Part shown: one piece after another, positions 17,402 through 25,593 of the stretch
How positions within the stretch are numbered: position 1 is the stretch's first letter
Layout: each line of letters begins with the position of its first letter
Assembly (NCBI GenBank): GCA_028691845.1
Contig: JAQUYL010000010.1
Coordinates: 59,100-123,099 of the forward strand
Direction of reading: 5' to 3'
Origin: Opitutaceae bacterium
GTDB taxonomy: Bacteria; Verrucomicrobiota; Verrucomicrobiia; Opitutales; Opitutaceae
Length of the DNA: 64,000 bases
Made by a program: the position numbers and the translations under genes
The notes under the pieces: generated by a model
The model's input: the letters and a program-made list of their open reading frames with translations, nothing else
Database searches by the model: none
What the model was told of the DNA's origin: nothing

Positions 17402-18670
17402 ATGGACGACACGATCATCCGCGTCGAAGCGCTCTCCAAAAAATACCACCTCGGGCTCGTCCGGCACGACACGCTCCGGGACCATCTCGCCGCTGCGCTC
17501 CGAACCTCCCTGCGCCGGCTCCGCGGCATGAGGGTTCCCGATCCCGCCGACTTCTGGGCCCTGCGCGATGTTTCTTTCGACGTCAAGCGCGGCGAGGTGC
17601 TCGGCATCATCGGCCGAAACGGGGCTGGCAAGTCCACGCTGCTCAAGATCCTGTCCCGCATCACCGAGCCGACCACGGGCCGCGTGACGATCCGCGGCCG
17701 CGTGGCCTCGCTGCTCGAGGTCGGCACCGGGTTTCACCCCGAGCTCACGGGCAGGGAAAACATCTTCCTCAACGGCGCCATTCTCGGCATGACCCAAGCG
17801 GAGATCCGCCGGAAATTCGACGAGATTGTCGCCTTCGCCGAGGTGGAACGCTTCATCGACACGCCGGTGAAACACTACTCGAGCGGCATGTACATGCGTC
17901 TGGCATTCGCTGTCGCAGCCCACCTCGAGCCGGAAATCCTGATCATCGACGAGGTCCTCGCCGTCGGCGACCTGCCGTTTCAGAAGAAATGCCTTGGCAA
18001 AATACAGGATGTCGCGAGTGGCGAGGGCCGGACCGTGCTTTTCGTGAGCCACAACACCGCCGCAATCGCGCAGCTTTGCACAAAAGGGTTGGTTCTCCAG
18101 TATGGTCGCGTTGCTCACTGGGGTACGGCCGCGCAAAGCCTGGCCTACTATTCTGCGTCTTTTACCGAGGATTCCGGATCGATGAACGACAGTTTCAGGA
18201 TCCTGGATCAGCGCGTCGCAATCGCCGATGCGCGAATAAATGGCTCGAATAAACGGTCCATCCAACTGCCTCCCGGCCGGGATAACATTGAGATGGAGCT
18301 GGAATTTACGGCTACTGAGCCGTTGGTGGTCACCCTTGAGGCACGGCTGCTGGACCAATTCGGCGGATGCATTGCCTTTTTCTGTCCAGGTCATACTGAC
18401 CCACACCACAATGTCATCCAGGTATCTGCCGGCCGCCACGTGTTGGCGGCGAATATGCGGTTACCTCCACTCCATCGTGGGACCTATCAGATCGATCTCG
18501 CCTTGGTTCGTCCCGGCGTTTGCTACTATGCCCGTGCCGAAAACCCCTGCTTTCTGCACCATTCCGGGACTCCTTTGCCAAACGGCAACGTTTTCGAGCA
18601 ATCCGCGCAGGGTGCCGGCTATCAGGTTCTCACTGGGGCGGTGCGGCCGCGAAGCGGCGGGACAATCTGA
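17402..18670 (+). CDS. wzt: ABC transporter ATPase with C-terminal Wzt-like carbohydrate-binding domain
   Basis: 422 residues. Walker A 'GRNGAGKST', signature 'HYSSGMYMRLAFA', Walker B 'ILIIDEVLAVGD', and the H-loop 'LFVSHNTAA'. The N-terminal insert 'LVRHDTLRDHLAAALR' is typical of TagH/Wzt ATPases. Residues ~260-422 form a beta-rich extension as in Wzt proteins, which read the non-reducing chain terminus before export. Such a domain implies a chemically capped chain, and several methyltransferases nearby could make the cap. From about 18170 on, the base composition looks lower in G+C than upstream. Confidence 0.94.
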   Translation: MDDTIIRVEALSKKYHLGLVRHDTLRDHLAAALRTSLRRLRGMRVPDPADFWALRDVSFDVKRGEVLGIIGRNGAGKSTLLKILSRITEPTTGRVTIRGRVASLLEVGTGFHPELTGRENIFLNGAILGMTQAEIRRKFDEIVAFAEVERFIDTPVKHYSSGMYMRLAFAVAAHLEPEILIIDEVLAVGDLPFQKKCLGKIQDVASGEGRTVLFVSHNTAAIAQLCTKGLVLQYGRVAHWGTAAQSLAYYSASFTEDSGSMNDSFRILDQRVAIADARINGSNKRSIQLPPGRDNIEMELEFTATEPLVVTLEARLLDQFGGCIAFFCPGHTDPHHNVIQVSAGRHVLAANMRLPPLHRGTYQIDLALVRPGVCYYARAENPCFLHHSGTPLPNGNVFEQSAQGAGYQVLTGAVRPRSGGTI

Positions 18671-18679
18671 AGACCAATC

Positions 18680-19732
18680 GTGAGCTCGACCCCCTCCTCT
18701 TTCTCTGGCGGCTATCTCGCAACTGCGTGGGGTATTGTCGGTGTCTTCACAGCTACTTACGTAGCCTTTCACCTCGCGACACATTCGGCCGCCTCGCTCG
18801 AGACGGCGACCAGCCAGCTTCTTCGCGGCGAAACTCATTGGATAACATTCCAAAATCGTCTCCTTGGGTGCGCTCTGATCGAACTCATCCGTTTACTCAC
18901 TGGCTCGACCTGGCTGCAAGCTTTCTACATACTGGTTGGAAGCTGCAGTTTTGTTGCTGGGGCCATCCTCGTGCATCGCGCTTGGCAGTGGCATGGCGAT
19001 GTCGCTTCTGCTCTCGGCGCGGTTGCCGCGTGGTTTTTGTTGGCCGTATTTTTCAACCACGTATGGTCTTATCCGTGGGACTTCGTCGGCGCTCTTTTGA
19101 ATCTTCTTTTACTGATCTGGGTATCCGATCATTACCGCTCACCCGGAGATTTATGGTCCTGGCGTCCTCTAGTGCTTCTGTTCGCCCAGATACTGAACCG
19201 TGAGTCTTCGCTTATCACGCTCGTTAGCCTCGCCTTGATGGTAGGGATGCATGACCTCCGGAAATCGTCGCGCGGAGCCGCACTGCGTGCAGTCTCTGCA
19301 CTGGCCGCCGGCGCAGTCGGGAACATCGCGCTAGTCATCGCGCTGCGTCGCCTGCTGTTTGTTGCATCGACCCGGCCGGCGTCGTCCGCCCACGTTAACG
19401 AAACTGTGGCCGGCAATTTCCTCCAACTGCGGGACAACTTCAGCATCTTCGTCGCCGAGCGCTTGCCAATTCGGATGGCGGTTGCCTCAATTATCGCCGG
19501 ATTCGGGTTGCTGTGTGTCGCCAGCCTCGTTCGCTGCTGGCAGGATTGGCGAATGACCGGTACCGTCGAGCCAGGACCGACGTTTGCCCTTTGCTACTTG
19601 GGTGTCAGCACCGCAGCGTTGGCGTTCTTCGCGTGCGCATCGGAGTTCCGCGTTTACTACGAGTTGATCCCCGTCTGCATCGTACTCGCGCTTTCACTTC
19701 GCCCGCCGGTCGTGTCCGGCATGCCAGCCTGA
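18680..19732 (+). CDS. Polytopic membrane protein of unknown function
   Basis: 350 residues, GTG start 9 bases after wzt. At least eight hydrophobic segments (for instance 'LATAWGIVGVFTATYVAFHLA', 'VAAWFLLAVFFNHVW', 'ASIIAGFGLLCVASLVRC'). No motif I can name. Position in the locus and overall hydropathy are compatible with a polymerase, an O-acyltransferase or a GT-C-like enzyme, but none is shown. Codon composition is less G+C-rich than flanking genes. Confidence 0.75.
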   Translation: MSSTPSSFSGGYLATAWGIVGVFTATYVAFHLATHSAASLETATSQLLRGETHWITFQNRLLGCALIELIRLLTGSTWLQAFYILVGSCSFVAGAILVHRAWQWHGDVASALGAVAAWFLLAVFFNHVWSYPWDFVGALLNLLLLIWVSDHYRSPGDLWSWRPLVLLFAQILNRESSLITLVSLALMVGMHDLRKSSRGAALRAVSALAAGAVGNIALVIALRRLLFVASTRPASSAHVNETVAGNFLQLRDNFSIFVAERLPIRMAVASIIAGFGLLCVASLVRCWQDWRMTGTVEPGPTFALCYLGVSTAALAFFACASEFRVYYELIPVCIVLALSLRPPVVSGMPA

Positions 19733-19741
19733 GTCCTTCAC

Positions 19742-20947
19742 ATGGACCCGATCTATCGCCTCGCCGACTTTCTTTCCAGAGTCCTTCGCGTTGCCTCGCA
19801 CCGGTTCGAGGCTGTGGTTGAGCGCCGATCCCAGACCGTGCGCCTCGCTCCTGCCGACCGCACGCGAGGGCGTGTAGTGCTCTTCTACTTGACCGATCCC
19901 TGGAAATACCCCGAACAGCGCGAGCGGCACTACCATACCAACCGCTGGGAGTGCGCCACGATGGCCGACACTTTCCTGGAAGCCGGCTATGCCGTCGATG
20001 TGGTTGACTACCAAGCGAAGCACTACCGCCCGCCTTCTGATTGCGTGATCGCCATCGATTCCGAGCACAGCTTCGGAAATTTCGCCGCGCAGCTACCGGC
20101 GGACTGCCTCAAAATCTACCACGCGCCGACCTCCCACTGGCTGCACTGGAATCCAGCCGAGCTGCGACGCCTTGCCGCAATCCGCGACCGCCGCGGTGTA
20201 GCGCTTCGCCCACGCCGTCAGCTTCCGCCGAACCCTGGCATCGAAATCGCCGATCTCGCGACCTACGTCGGCAACCGCTTCACCGCTGAAACCTACACCT
20301 TCGCCGGTAAGCCGATGCACCGTATTCCCATCTCAACGGTTGCGCGCGAGGACGTCTTCCCGTCGCGCGACATCGATCGAATTCGGCAACGGTTCATCTG
20401 GTTCGGCAGTGTTGGCCTTGCCCACAAGGGTCTCGATCTTGCGCTCGAGGCTTTCGCCCGCATGCCGGACCTCGAACTGACCGTCGCCGGGGCCATCTCG
20501 CTCGACCGGGATTTTGTCGCCGCTTATGATCGCGAACTCAATCACACCCCGAACATCCACAACCTCGGTTGGATCGATGTCACGGCGCCTTCTTTCCAAA
20601 AGCTGATGCGCGATCATCTCGGCGTCGTTTATCCCTCCTGCTCCGAAGGCGGCGCCGGTTCCGTAATCTGCTGCATGCATAGCGGTGTCATTCCGGTGGT
20701 CACTTACGAAGCGAGCATCGACACCGAGAATTTCGGCATCCTGACAGGAGGTGACTCGGTCGATGACGTGATCGCCGGCGTTCGGCGCCTGATTGATCTG
20801 CCGGAGGCCGATCTGCTGGCCCGTTCCCGGGCAGCGTGGGAACACGTGCGTCGCGTCCACACCCGCGAAAATTTTCGCGCCACCTATCGCCGCTTCGCGC
20901 GTGTCGAACTGAAACTCGCCCTCGGTCCGGACACAGATCGCTCGTGA
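19742..20947 (+). CDS. Glycosyltransferase, GT4-like
   Basis: 401 residues. N-terminal part lacks a clear Rossmann start but has 'RGRVVLFYLTDPWKYPEQRERHYHTNRWECATMADTFLEAGYAVDVVDY'. The donor half has 'FIWFGSVGLAHKGLDLALEAFARMPDLELTVAGAI', 'NLGWIDV' and 'YPSCSEGGAGSVICCMHSGVIPVVTYEAS', where the family E-x7-E region is modified (E then GGAGSVICC). Last bases overlap the next gene's GTG. Confidence 0.82.
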   Translation: MDPIYRLADFLSRVLRVASHRFEAVVERRSQTVRLAPADRTRGRVVLFYLTDPWKYPEQRERHYHTNRWECATMADTFLEAGYAVDVVDYQAKHYRPPSDCVIAIDSEHSFGNFAAQLPADCLKIYHAPTSHWLHWNPAELRRLAAIRDRRGVALRPRRQLPPNPGIEIADLATYVGNRFTAETYTFAGKPMHRIPISTVAREDVFPSRDIDRIRQRFIWFGSVGLAHKGLDLALEAFARMPDLELTVAGAISLDRDFVAAYDRELNHTPNIHNLGWIDVTAPSFQKLMRDHLGVVYPSCSEGGAGSVICCMHSGVIPVVTYEASIDTENFGILTGGDSVDDVIAGVRRLIDLPEADLLARSRAAWEHVRRVHTRENFRATYRRFARVELKLALGPDTDRS

Positions 20948-21795
20948 ATTCGTCTGCATTTCACTATCTCATCACCATCCATAACAAGGAGGTACTCCTA
21001 ACCGCCGTACTCGAGGGGATCGACGTCTGCGCCGGCCGGGAGGCGACGATCGTGCCTGTGCTCGACGGTTGTACGGATGGCTCTGCGCGTGTGGTGCAGG
21101 AATTCGCTCGGCGTTCGGCGCGGCGGGTCGCGCCCGTGGTCACCGACGACGTACACGAAATCCGGGCGATCAACGCCGGTCTGCGCACGTGCGGACCAGG
21201 TTTCTGCGTCGTTCTTCAAGACGACGTCATTCTCCGCGACCCGCAGCTCGAAAACCGCCTCCGTGATCTGCATGCTGCCGATGGGCGAAACCTCGGCTGC
21301 ATCAGCCTGCGCATGGGCGGAGTGATCGTGACGGAAAGCCTGACAACGCGTTTCCGCCGATGGCTCTTCCAACCACGCCGCTGGCCACGCTCCACGCTGG
21401 GAGTGGCGGATCTCACGGGTTCGCCCTTTGACACCCACCCGGTCGCCAAGCTGCGGACGGTGGAGCTCGGCGGCTTCGCTCCGCTCGCCGCCGTCTTCAA
21501 GAGCCCGATCGTCTTCACGCCAGAACTGCGCGCCGCGGAACCTTTGCTTGATGAGAATCTGGCACCACATAGCTACGACGACCTCGACCTCTCGATTCGC
21601 GCCCTCCAGCATGGGCTCGTCAACGGTGTGCTGGCACTCGAATACACTTCCGAACCAAGCTGGGGCGGAACCCGGAAATCAGCCGAATTCCGGCGCACGA
21701 TGATGGCCATCATGTATCGCAACCAGACCTACCTTTGGGGCAAGCATCGTCGCTGGCTGCTCGGTCCGGGACGACGCTGGCTGCAGTACCGCTAA
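20944..21795 (+). CDS. Glycosyltransferase family 2 (GT-A)
   Basis: 283 residues from a GTG overlapping the preceding stop. GT-A core: 'YLITIHNKEVLLTAVLEGI', 'IVPVLDGCTDGSARVV', 'VVLQDDVILRD' (DxD-like metal site reads QDDV). Later 'PLLDENLAPHSYDDLDLSIRALQHGL' matches the GT2 acceptor/base region (ED replaced by DD). A basic C-terminus ends it. Transfers an unknown sugar from a nucleotide donor. Confidence 0.85.
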   Translation: MNSSAFHYLITIHNKEVLLTAVLEGIDVCAGREATIVPVLDGCTDGSARVVQEFARRSARRVAPVVTDDVHEIRAINAGLRTCGPGFCVVLQDDVILRDPQLENRLRDLHAADGRNLGCISLRMGGVIVTESLTTRFRRWLFQPRRWPRSTLGVADLTGSPFDTHPVAKLRTVELGGFAPLAAVFKSPIVFTPELRAAEPLLDENLAPHSYDDLDLSIRALQHGLVNGVLALEYTSEPSWGGTRKSAEFRRTMMAIMYRNQTYLWGKHRRWLLGPGRRWLQYR

Positions 21796-21811
21796 GCGTT
21801 CTTACCGCCCA

Positions 21812-22603
21812 ATGCCTCACTCCTCCGACGCCCCCTCACTGCTCGGCTGGCTGCTCTATCGGTTCTTCCACACGCCACGCAATGCTCTGCGCAATCGCAA
21901 CGCGGAGTTTCTTCTCTATTTGCTCGCCGGACGGCGCGTCTTGGGCGGGCCGTTCCGTGGTCTGCGATATGTGGGCAGTTCACCCAATACTCACATCGGT
22001 GACGCCCTGCTCGGCACGTTGGAATTGGAGATCCGACCGTTCATCGAGCGCCTGCGGGCTGGCCTCTTCGACGTATTCATCAATGTCGGTGCCGCGGAGG
22101 GTTACTACGCCGTCGGCATGGCGAAGTTTTCCCGGATTCCGTGGATCATCGCTTTCGAAGGCGATCGGCTGGGCCGGACCCTTATTCGCTTCATGGCACA
22201 GCGCAACGGCGTGTCCGACCGGATCGACGTACGGGGCTTTTGCACGCCCACACTGCTGGCGGACGCTCTTATCTCATGGCGATCACCCGCACTGCTCATT
22301 GACATTGAAGGAGCGGAAGAGCAAGTGCTCGATCCTACGGTCAACCCGCACCTCTCCCGTTCAACGATAATCGTCGAACTTCACGAAATGAGCCGATCGA
22401 TGGCGGATCTGCTGCGGCCACGTTTTTCGGCGACTCATCGCATCGAGGAAATCTGGTCGCGCCCGCGCACGTTCGCCGATCTGCCCGCCAATCTCGGCGC
22501 CGCTGGTCCGATCTTTTCGCCCGAGCGCCTGCTCCGCTTCGCCGACGAACGGCGCGGCCGCCCGATGCGCTGGTGGCTGCTGACACCGCGCTCCAAAACG
22601 TAG
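21812..22603 (+). CDS. FkbM-type methyltransferase (paralogue of 31599)
   Basis: 263 residues. SAM-binding loop 'VFINVGAAEGYYAVGMAKF', then 'IIAFEGDRLGRTLIRFMAQRN' and 'ALLIDIEGAEEQVLDPTVN' as in FkbM/Met_10-type O-methyltransferases. Front part 'LGGPFRGLRYVG... LLGTLELEIRPFIERL' and C-terminal 'RPMRWWLLTP' closely resemble the gene at 31599, so the two are paralogues. Probably methylates a sugar hydroxyl. Confidence 0.85.
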   Translation: MPHSSDAPSLLGWLLYRFFHTPRNALRNRNAEFLLYLLAGRRVLGGPFRGLRYVGSSPNTHIGDALLGTLELEIRPFIERLRAGLFDVFINVGAAEGYYAVGMAKFSRIPWIIAFEGDRLGRTLIRFMAQRNGVSDRIDVRGFCTPTLLADALISWRSPALLIDIEGAEEQVLDPTVNPHLSRSTIIVELHEMSRSMADLLRPRFSATHRIEEIWSRPRTFADLPANLGAAGPIFSPERLLRFADERRGRPMRWWLLTPRSKT

Positions 22604-22626
22604 TCCACTCACATCCCCGGTTGCTC

Positions 22627-23514
22627 GTGTCACCCGCTTTTTCTCCCAGTATTTCTCTCGTCACGCCGTCGTTCAACCAGGCGCCATTTCTCGGTGCGGC
22701 GCTGGATAGCGTGCTCGCTCAAAATTACCCCGCACTCGACTACGTGGTCGTCGACGGCGGTTCTACCGACGGCAGCCGGGATATTATCGCGACCCGCGCG
22801 GCGCAGCTCGCCTGGTGGTGCAGCGAACCTGATGCTGGCATGTATGACGCTTTGAACAAAGGTTTTGCGCAGACGCGGGGCGAGATTATGGGTTGGCTCA
22901 ATAGCGATGATCTATTGTTGCCGGGCGCCTTGCGATCGATCGGCGAAATTTTCGCACATTTTCCCGAAGTGATGTGGCTCTCGAGCCTGACGGTTAGCAC
23001 TTGGACGACCGATGGTAATTGGGCCGGAGTCTCGACGCTCCCGGGCTATGCGCGGATGGCGTTTCTCGAGGGTGGCTATCTCCCGGGCGGGGCCCGCCAC
23101 TATGCCTGGATTCCGCAGGAGAGCACTTTCTGGCGTCGAACATTGTGGGAAAAATCCGGCTCGTATCTCGCTGCCTCGCTCAAGCTCGCCGGCGATTTCG
23201 AACTGTGGGGGCGTTTTTACCAGCACGCCGAACTCGTTGGCACGCCTGCGCCGCTCGGCGGCTTCCGGACGCATGCCGCGCAGAAAAGCCGCGCGATAGA
23301 AACGTACCTCGACGAGGCTCGCCCCGCGCTCGCAGCAGCACGTTTGTCGGCCGCACATCGACCGAGCCTCGCTCGCTGCTTCTTGTTACGTTCGCACCTC
23401 GCCGACGTGCCCGGCCTCAGAGGGCCGTGCGTATGCACTTACGGTTATCCGGCACGCCGTGTGGTCGCCGACCTCACCGGCGGTTGGCGTCTGGAAGATT
23501 ACAAGTTCTTGTGA
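22627..23514 (+). CDS. Glycosyltransferase family 2 (GT-A)
   Basis: About 295 residues from GTG 22627; a GTG at 22573 overlapping the previous gene is an alternative start. Core motifs: 'SISLVTPSFNQAPFLGAALDSVLAQNYPALDYVVVDGGSTDGS', 'ALNKGFAQTRGEIMGWLNSDDLLLPGAL' with the NSDD metal motif. 'ESTFWRRTLWEKSG' and 'LKLAGDFELWGRFYQHAEL' are the usual acceptor region. Strongly similar to the GT2 at 24565 through residue ~115. Confidence 0.9.
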   Translation: MSPAFSPSISLVTPSFNQAPFLGAALDSVLAQNYPALDYVVVDGGSTDGSRDIIATRAAQLAWWCSEPDAGMYDALNKGFAQTRGEIMGWLNSDDLLLPGALRSIGEIFAHFPEVMWLSSLTVSTWTTDGNWAGVSTLPGYARMAFLEGGYLPGGARHYAWIPQESTFWRRTLWEKSGSYLAASLKLAGDFELWGRFYQHAELVGTPAPLGGFRTHAAQKSRAIETYLDEARPALAAARLSAAHRPSLARCFLLRSHLADVPGLRGPCVCTYGYPARRVVADLTGGWRLEDYKFL

Positions 23515-23822
23515 GTGTTCCCGACCTCCTCGCGCTGCTTCCAACATTGCGTGATCGCACCGGTCGGCCGCGGACGGAGGAAATGAATGCGGTTTTCCTC
23601 GCTGCCCCGCCCACTGGCGACACCGGGCGTCCTGCAACCGCGCTTGAACTCTTGAATCGAATCACCTCGGCGCCGCCGCCCGCCGGCACGCCGAGAAATA
23701 TCTCCATTTGCGCCCATTCCAAACGTGGCTGGAAAACAAGTTCCGTGCCCATGCCGCCGGCTGACCTTCCTGCGACCTGCTCGCTAAGCAGGAACGACGT
23801 TCGCCGATTGTTTGGTTCATAA
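23511..23822 (+). pseudogene. Gene debris including a GT4 C-terminal fragment
   Basis: One frame is open for 103 codons from a GTG overlapping the previous stop, but its composition is unlike a protein of this organism. In another frame, 23648-23764 (stop TGA at 23762) encodes about 38 residues: 'LGAAARRHAEKYLHLRPF' followed by 'QTWLENKFRAHAAG'. This has the look of the last helices of a family 4 glycosyltransferase. No GT body precedes it (in-frame stop at 23645). I read the stretch as a deletion remnant. Confidence 0.5.
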
Positions 23823-24568
23823 TGTTGAAGTGCATCAAGGATTGGATCAACAACGCGATAGCCGCAACCGGCTATCGGCTCACGAGCACTCGCGCTCAGC
23901 CCTGGCAGCCGACTCTCGCCGCCGGCTTGCGCCGCCTTGCGGCCCGCAATCTCCCCTTGCAGACCCTGATCGACGTGGGGGCCGCTGATGGCGGATGGGC
24001 GCGCCAGGCGATCGCCTTGTTGCCCAGCTGCCGGAATCAACTCCTCATTAAAGCGCAGTCTGTCCACCGCCCTGCCCTTGCCACTTTCCATCGTGACTTT
24101 CCCCAGTCCCATGTGGTGATGGCCGTCGCGGGTCCCGAATGCGGCGAAGTGAGTTTCCATGCCAACAGCCCCTGGGATGGGGCCGCTTCAGCTGTGCCAC
24201 AGCAGGGTGACGACTGGGTGCGCCTGCCCCAGACCAGCATCGACCACGAAATCGCGATCCGGGGATTGTCCGGCCCGTTCTTGATCAAGCTCGACGTGCA
24301 CGGCTACGAACGCGCTGTCCTGGCCGGCGCCCGCGCCGCCCTAGCGCAAACCGAGGCACTGATCGTCGAATGTTACAACGTCGAGATGGGCCGCGATACG
24401 CAGCGTTTCCCCGATTTCTGCCGTAATATGGAAACCCTTGGTTTTCGCTGCGCCGATCTCTGGGATCCGCTTTATATCGGTCATCAGAACACACTCTGGC
24501 AGTTTGATCTTCTGTTTCTGCGCGCGGCCAGAGTGGCCGCCGCGGATCCTGTCTCCACCGTCTTATGA
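23822..24568 (+). CDS. FkbM-type methyltransferase
   Basis: 248 residues; ATG overlaps a TAA. SAM site 'LIDVGAADGGWARQAI' and 'SHVVMAVAGPECGEVSFHAN', then 'IRGLSGPFLIKLDVHGYERAVLAGARAAL' and 'LIVECYNVEMG'. Follows the FkbM layout with D-V-H-G-Y instead of D-V-E-G. It belongs to a different subgroup from the 21812/31599 pair. Ends overlapping the next GT start. Confidence 0.85.
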   Translation: MLKCIKDWINNAIAATGYRLTSTRAQPWQPTLAAGLRRLAARNLPLQTLIDVGAADGGWARQAIALLPSCRNQLLIKAQSVHRPALATFHRDFPQSHVVMAVAGPECGEVSFHANSPWDGAASAVPQQGDDWVRLPQTSIDHEIAIRGLSGPFLIKLDVHGYERAVLAGARAALAQTEALIVECYNVEMGRDTQRFPDFCRNMETLGFRCADLWDPLYIGHQNTLWQFDLLFLRAARVAAADPVSTVL

Positions 24569-25419
24569 ACGCCATGAAGGGGCTGATTGCACAACTGCCT
24601 CCACCACCCTCGGGGCGCCTGGGCTGGCCCTGGACCGAGGAAACCAATCTGGAGCATTACCGATCGGCCCCAAGCGGCGGTTGGCCGAAGATCTCCATCG
24701 TCTGCCCCTCATTCCAGCAGGGGCGTTTCATCGAGGAGGCGATCCGCTCGGTACTGCTGCAAAATTATCCCGCGCTGGAGTTCATCGTAATGGACGGCGG
24801 CAGCGACGATGAAACCGTACCGATTCTGCAAAAATACGCCGTCTGGCTGACCCACTGGGAGTCGCAGCCCGACCACGGCCAGGCGCACGCGCTCAACAAA
24901 GGTTTCGCCAAAGCCACGGGCGAGATCTTTGGTTGGATTAACTCCGACGATTACTACCTCCCCGGCGCTTTCGCTACGGTTGGCCGCGCCGCGCGTGTCG
25001 GGCACGATGTGCTTTGGTCTGGTAATTACGATGACCTTATCGGCGAACCACCCGAATTACGTCGCGTGCACAACCTGCCGGCCCTGGCGTTTCAAGTCGC
25101 CGTCGGCGGCCGCACTCTTCCCAGCCACGCCACATTCTGGCATCGTACGATCCACCAGCAATTCGACGAGACCCTGCAGTTCACGCTCGATGCGGAGCTG
25201 TTCAAACGCTTTGGGCGCTGCGGTATTCGCCCCCGTCATCTCGCACAGTCGCTCGCGGTTTTTCGCCGACATCCAGACGCCAAGACCTCCACCCTCGCGG
25301 CGGTCGCCAAAAGCGAAACGCATGCCTGGTTCGCCACGTGTCCCTGGTATTATCCGTGGTTGTATCGATTATCGCGTTTGATCGACCGCCTCCGGCGATT
25401 GCTTCACGATGATAAATAA
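24565..25419 (+). CDS. Glycosyltransferase family 2 (GT-A), paralogue of 22627
   Basis: 284 residues. 'KISIVCPSFQQGRFIEEAIRSVLLQNYPALEFIVMDGGSDD', 'ALNKGFAKATGEIFGWINSDDYYLPGAF' (NSDD metal motif), 'PSHATFWHRTI' and 'FTLDAELFKRFGRCG'. The shared NYPAL...NKGFA...W(L/I)NSDD block with the gene at 22627 points to duplication. The ATG at 24565 overlaps the previous stop. Confidence 0.9.
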   Translation: MNAMKGLIAQLPPPPSGRLGWPWTEETNLEHYRSAPSGGWPKISIVCPSFQQGRFIEEAIRSVLLQNYPALEFIVMDGGSDDETVPILQKYAVWLTHWESQPDHGQAHALNKGFAKATGEIFGWINSDDYYLPGAFATVGRAARVGHDVLWSGNYDDLIGEPPELRRVHNLPALAFQVAVGGRTLPSHATFWHRTIHQQFDETLQFTLDAELFKRFGRCGIRPRHLAQSLAVFRRHPDAKTSTLAAVAKSETHAWFATCPWYYPWLYRLSRLIDRLRRLLHDDK

Positions 25420-25579
25420 GTTTGTTCAACTTGCGCGCCGCTGGCGCCTCCATTGCACCGGCGTGCGCTCGGCTCGCATACCCGCCTTTCGCCGCCCCGT
25501 CATCACGATCGATCGCGACTGCGGGCTCAGTCTCGTGCACCGCCCCGTCGGCGGTACACCTCTCTTGCCCGCTCCCTGA
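25409..25579 (+). pseudogene. 56-codon N-terminal stub, acetyltransferase-like
   Basis: An ATG overlapping the end of the preceding GT opens 56 codons ('MINKFVQLARRWRLHCTGVR...', then 'RRPVITIDRDCGLSLVHRPVGG'). A basic helix followed by 'PVITIDRDC' resembles the lead-in of hexapeptide-repeat sugar acetyltransferases, as in the intact gene at 28310. The frame stops before any left-handed helix could form. Remnant or a real small protein; the first is more likely. Confidence 0.35.
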
Positions 25580-25593
25580 GCCAGTCGCGCTAA

